Part shown: piece by piece, positions 61,224 to 64,000 of the stretch
Numbering within the stretch: position 1 is the stretch's first letter
Layout: the number at the start of each line of letters is the position of its first letter
Assembly: GCA_029561455.1 (NCBI GenBank)
Contig: JAKQIY010000061.1
Coordinates: 124,001 to 188,000, forward strand
Origin: a bacterium
Lineage (GTDB): Bacteria; Zhuqueibacterota; Zhuqueibacteria; Residuimicrobiales; Krinioviventaceae
DNA length: 64,000 nt
Direction of reading: 5' to 3'
The notes under the pieces: generated by a model
Database searches by the model: none
What the model was told of the DNA's origin: nothing
The model's input: only the letters and a program-made list of their open reading frames with translations
Position numbers and translations under genes: made by a program

Positions 61224-62951
61224 ATGAGCAGGTCTCTCCTTTTACTTTCAGTATCTTTATTTATAATAACTAATCTGCATGCCCAGGTATCAGTAACCCA
61301 AAGTAAAGACAAACCCCGTGCGGTTATTAAAGAATATGAAGAAATTGAACAAGAAGAGAATGCCGGTAAGCTGGATAAACTCAAAACCAAAAGAGAGACC
61401 CAGTTCCCGGCACTATCTACCCCGTTGGAACACCCGGTCGATGAAAACGAATACTTTGTTGGCCCCGGCGACATATTTGATATCATCATCGGTAACCGCA
61501 TGGAAACGACATTTCAGACCAGAATTAATCCTGAAGGAATAGTAATTTTACCGGATATCGGCTCAGTGGAGGTAAAAGGACTTTTATTAAGAGACGCTAA
61601 AAAAGCCCTCATTGATAAAATTAAAACTACGTTTCTTGACGACCAGGTGAGTGTTTTATTGTCCGATGTCCGTTCCTTCAAGGTAACCGTGAGCGGGGCG
61701 GTTTTCAATCCGGGGCTGGTAGTCGTTAAAGCGATGGACAGGGTAACTGATGCAGTTCTTTTAAGCGGCGGTTTTTATAAAGTAGATGAAAAATCTCTTG
61801 CCGAACAAAAACTACAACCAAATGAAATTGCCCCGGTTATAAAAAATTCTATACCGATCGAACTTGTTGCAAAAAGAAATGTTCAGGTAAAACATCGCGA
61901 TGGCTCTGTGGAAAATGCCGACTTGCTTAACTTTGAATTGACCGGGAATCTTGACGCTAATCCGGTTTTGCAGGATGGCGATGTCATTACCGTTCCCAAA
62001 GTAACCCGGCAGGACGGTAAAATAATCATCTCCGGCTTTGTGCAAGCTCCGGCCGAGTTCGAATATGTTCCGGGCGACCGTGTAAAAACCATTCTTGCTA
62101 TGGCGCAAGGCTTTACCCAAAATGCGGATTCCAGCCAAATAGAACTGGTTCGTTTCAACAACTCCACCACTAAACCGCAAACTATTATTTTAAAACTGGA
62201 TACCACCGAAAATCGTGAAGAAACGCTAAACTTTCTTTTGCAACCGAATGACCGAATCCTTGTACATCGGGATCCTTTCTACAAAGTAAAACCAATGGTA
62301 GAAATTTTGGGCGAGGTAAAATATCCAAACAAATATGCTCTAGACGACAGCGTTAAAACATTATCGCAGCTTGTCAAGCGGGCCGGCGGATTTACAAATT
62401 TGGCATCATTACATAATGCCTACATCATTCGCCGCCCCCTGGAAGCAATTGAAAATTTGGAATATACCCGGCTGGAAATGACAGAAGTAGGTTACATGAC
62501 TCCAAAAGAAAGAGATTTTTTTAAAACCATGTACCGGGAAATGAAAGGCAAGTTGAACGTTGATTTTGAAGCTCTTTTCCTGAAAAACGATACCCGTCAG
62601 GATATTACTTTACGCGACTATGATTTTGTGTATATTCCAATAGCGCAGCCAAATGTAAATGTCGCCGGCCAGGTTATGTCGCCGGGATGGATCAGTTTTG
62701 CCGACAATAAAAAAGCCTCTTATTATATTGATAAAGCCGGCGGTTATAATTTCAGCGCCCACAAAAGAAAAGTCCGTATTATTAAAGGAGATACCGGGGA
62801 ATGGGTGAAACCCAAGGAAACAAAAATTGAAGCCGGAGATACGATCTTTGTACCGGAAAAATTACCACGAAATTATTTAGCCCTGGCTCGCGATGTGGTG
62901 GTTATTGCCGCACAAATAGTTACTGTTATTATTGTTACAAACAATAATTAA
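61224..62951 (+). CDS. SLBB-domain polysaccharide export protein (Wza-like)
   Basis: The 575-residue protein has a signal peptide (~1-20), a polysaccharide biosynthesis/export domain (EYFVGPGDIFDIIIGNRMETTFQTRI) at ~75-155, and three SLBB-like repeats marked by VSGAVFNPGLVVVKAMDRV, ISGFVQAPAEFEYVPGDRV and ILGEVKYPNKYALDDSVKTL. A further one is AGQVMSPGWISF. A C-terminal hydrophobic helix follows (~555-572). Wza-type proteins form outer-membrane channels for capsule or exopolysaccharide. ATG 61224 with GGAGG a few bases upstream is preferred to TTG 61221. It ends at a strong terminator and follows wecB by 25 bp. Confidence 0.92.
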   Translation: MSRSLLLLSVSLFIITNLHAQVSVTQSKDKPRAVIKEYEEIEQEENAGKLDKLKTKRETQFPALSTPLEHPVDENEYFVGPGDIFDIIIGNRMETTFQTRINPEGIVILPDIGSVEVKGLLLRDAKKALIDKIKTTFLDDQVSVLLSDVRSFKVTVSGAVFNPGLVVVKAMDRVTDAVLLSGGFYKVDEKSLAEQKLQPNEIAPVIKNSIPIELVAKRNVQVKHRDGSVENADLLNFELTGNLDANPVLQDGDVITVPKVTRQDGKIIISGFVQAPAEFEYVPGDRVKTILAMAQGFTQNADSSQIELVRFNNSTTKPQTIILKLDTTENREETLNFLLQPNDRILVHRDPFYKVKPMVEILGEVKYPNKYALDDSVKTLSQLVKRAGGFTNLASLHNAYIIRRPLEAIENLEYTRLEMTEVGYMTPKERDFFKTMYREMKGKLNVDFEALFLKNDTRQDITLRDYDFVYIPIAQPNVNVAGQVMSPGWISFADNKKASYYIDKAGGYNFSAHKRKVRIIKGDTGEWVKPKETKIEAGDTIFVPEKLPRNYLALARDVVVIAAQIVTVIIVTNNN

Positions 62952-62984
62952 ACACTATATACATACTATTGTTTTAAAACAAAA

Positions 62985-63010
62985 AACCCTGTCCAGGACA
63001 GGGTTTTTTT
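62985..63010. terminator. rho-independent terminator after the SLBB export gene
   Basis: CCCTGT/ACAGGG with a CCAGG loop (62987-63003), extended by AA/TT, has an A-run before and a T-run after it. It can act on both strands, and so may also serve the convergent four-helix protein gene. Confidence 0.9.
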
Positions 63011-63021
63011 GTTTCTAAAAT

Positions 63022-63420
63022 TTACTGATTTGAAGACGAGGCGATAGAACGGATCAACCTTTTTAACATTTTTTCAATATTTTCACACTTTTCAAAAAAA
63101 GCAGCCGAGTCCTTGTAATAGCCCAGGTCTTCAGCCAGAATGATCATATAACGGAGCTGCTCCATTTCGGTTAACGCCAGACGGTAGAAATGTACTTTGG
63201 CTTTTTTCCCCCGTTTTTCAAAACCAGTGGCAATATTTGCCGGAATGATCAGGGCGGTGTCGCGGGTTTTTGTAAACAGGTATGCCTGATCTTTTTTGGG
63301 GAAACGGGCGGTTAACTGGAACACATCAAGAACAAGTTCATGGCTTTTTTGCCAGACAATCAAATCCCGGAAGGATTCGATCTTTTTTTTGTTGTCGTTT
63401 TGATGTAACCTCTCTTGCAT
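63022..63420 (-). CDS. four-helix bundle protein (23S rRNA intervening-sequence family)
   Basis: The 132-residue protein has the signature of the S23/four-helix bundle family: SFRDLIVWQKSHELVLDVFQLTARFPKKDQ, followed by RDTALIIPANIATGFEKRGKKAKVHFYRLALTEMEQLRYMIILAEDLGYY. Members were first seen inside 23S rRNA intervening sequences and are now found as stand-alone genes, often near capsule or diversity-generating loci. Biochemical role is unknown. It is convergent with the SLBB gene, and the terminator in between is probably shared. Confidence 0.92.
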   Translation of the reverse strand: MQERLHQNDNKKKIESFRDLIVWQKSHELVLDVFQLTARFPKKDQAYLFTKTRDTALIIPANIATGFEKRGKKAKVHFYRLALTEMEQLRYMIILAEDLGYYKDSAAFFEKCENIEKMLKRLIRSIASSSNQ

Positions 63421-63527
63421 TGAATTGACCTTTCGATAAGTTCGAATTTTTAAATTTTCTTTTTTCCCTCATAGACTACGTTGTTTGAAATTTACTATCC
63501 TTGTTACCTGGAGTATTTAATTCGTTT

Positions 63528-64000
63528 TTAAAATGGCCATACGGACACTCCGGCAGTAAATCGAAACCCGCCTATACTCATTGATTCAAACCCGGTGTTT
63601 CCCTTAACTCCACCGGACGACACTTCCATTTGTAAATAAGCGGCAAGATACTGCACCGGGAAATATTCAAAGCCCAGTTCCATATAAAACCCGCTGCCGG
63701 TATTTTCACTGGTCTTGTTGAGCGTAAACACGGAAAGCTGATCGACTTCGCTGGTCTTGAAATAACTGATGCCAAAACCATAATACGAATTGAATTTTCG
63801 GGTGATAGGCGGATGAACCCGAACCCCAAACTGATACCATTCTTCTTCCCATCGGGATCTACTTAGATTTGCGCCGCTTTCAGGATGCTTGCCGGTTTTG
63901 CCGTTTTGGGAAAATTGTCCATATTTACAGGTAAAGTAATATGCCCGGGTTATTCTCACCCCGGCAAATCCGCCCAGTGATTCGCCCCATCGACTGGTAT
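63528..64000 (-). CDS. outer-membrane beta-barrel protein, C-terminal part (5' end outside window)
   Basis: The minus-strand frame is open to the window edge and continues upstream of the GTG at 63957-63959 (TSRWGESLGGFAG...), so this is the last ~157 codons of a longer gene. The residues show alternating aromatic and polar strands (RAYYFTCKYGQF, YYGFGISYF, FTAGVSVWPF) and end in Phe, the outer-membrane insertion signal recognised by BamA. It fits a porin-like or OmpA-type barrel, but I cannot assign a subfamily. It reads away from the window end towards the four-helix gene. Confidence 0.75.
   Translation of the reverse strand, partial: TSRWGESLGGFAGVRITRAYYFTCKYGQFSQNGKTGKHPESGANLSRSRWEEEWYQFGVRVHPPITRKFNSYYGFGISYFKTSEVDQLSVFTLNKTSENTGSGFYMELGFEYFPVQYLAAYLQMEVSSGGVKGNTGFESMSIGGFRFTAGVSVWPF

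Overview
The window is a dense bacterial chromosome segment with standard genetic code apart from one recoded UGA. Many Sec signal peptides, lipoboxes, an outer-membrane beta-barrel fragment, an SLBB/Wza-type export protein and BshA (bacillithiol) point to a Gram-negative member of the FCB superphylum, perhaps a Calditrichota- or KSB1-like lineage. This is inferred from gene content and repeat style; no rRNA gene is present to settle it.

Layout. 1-1.2 kb: the end of deoC, a small HesB/IscA-like selenoprotein with an in-frame UGA and a SECIS hairpin, and HU. 1.7-7.1 kb (minus): an exported three-domain nitroreductase fusion, then a run encoding a DUF523/DUF1722 protein, an MgtC/DUF4010 membrane protein, a parvulin isomerase and an RDD protein. 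7.4-14.4 kb: a LEA14-like lipoprotein, then hemW-lepB and lepA-ABC ATPase-ABC permease on the minus strand. 14.8-23 kb: bshA, two atypical SDR proteins, a BCP peroxiredoxin, a LarA homologue, two related HemG-like flavodoxins and a PurF-like protein without the nucleophilic Cys.

23.1-30.5 kb (minus) is a defence island: SNF2-family helicase, type III Mod and type III Res. The Mod gene is a compositional mosaic whose AT-rich centre coincides with the target-recognition region. A second, AT-rich restriction-modification pair (N4/N6 methyltransferase plus PmeII-like endonuclease) lies at 50.9-52.5 kb.

30.8-48.6 kb holds lipoproteins, a broken-looking isochorismatase-type hydrolase, a UroD-family methyltransferase, a formylglycine-type sulfatase with HEAT-like tail, an SPL-like radical SAM protein, and a glycan-degradation run (GH78 rhamnosidase, creatininase-like amidohydrolase, DUF5107-TPR protein, GH29 fucosidase). 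A RAYT-type transposase at 37.6-38.2 kb sits inside clusters of two REP hairpin types. A second palindrome family with a CTCCAG-like centre occurs at several intergenic sites.

49.4-57.3 kb carries an M23 peptidase-like protein, a YbaK-type deacylase behind a near-consensus promoter with a perfect 17-bp palindrome, an SMP-30 lipoprotein, a sodium:solute symporter and NadE. 57.7-63 kb starts a surface polysaccharide locus (rfbB, wecC-like, wecB, SLBB export protein), followed by a four-helix-bundle protein and a partial outer-membrane protein. The sulfatase, fucosidase, rhamnosidase, SMP-30 protein and symporter together suggest use of deoxysugar-rich, possibly sulfated polysaccharides.
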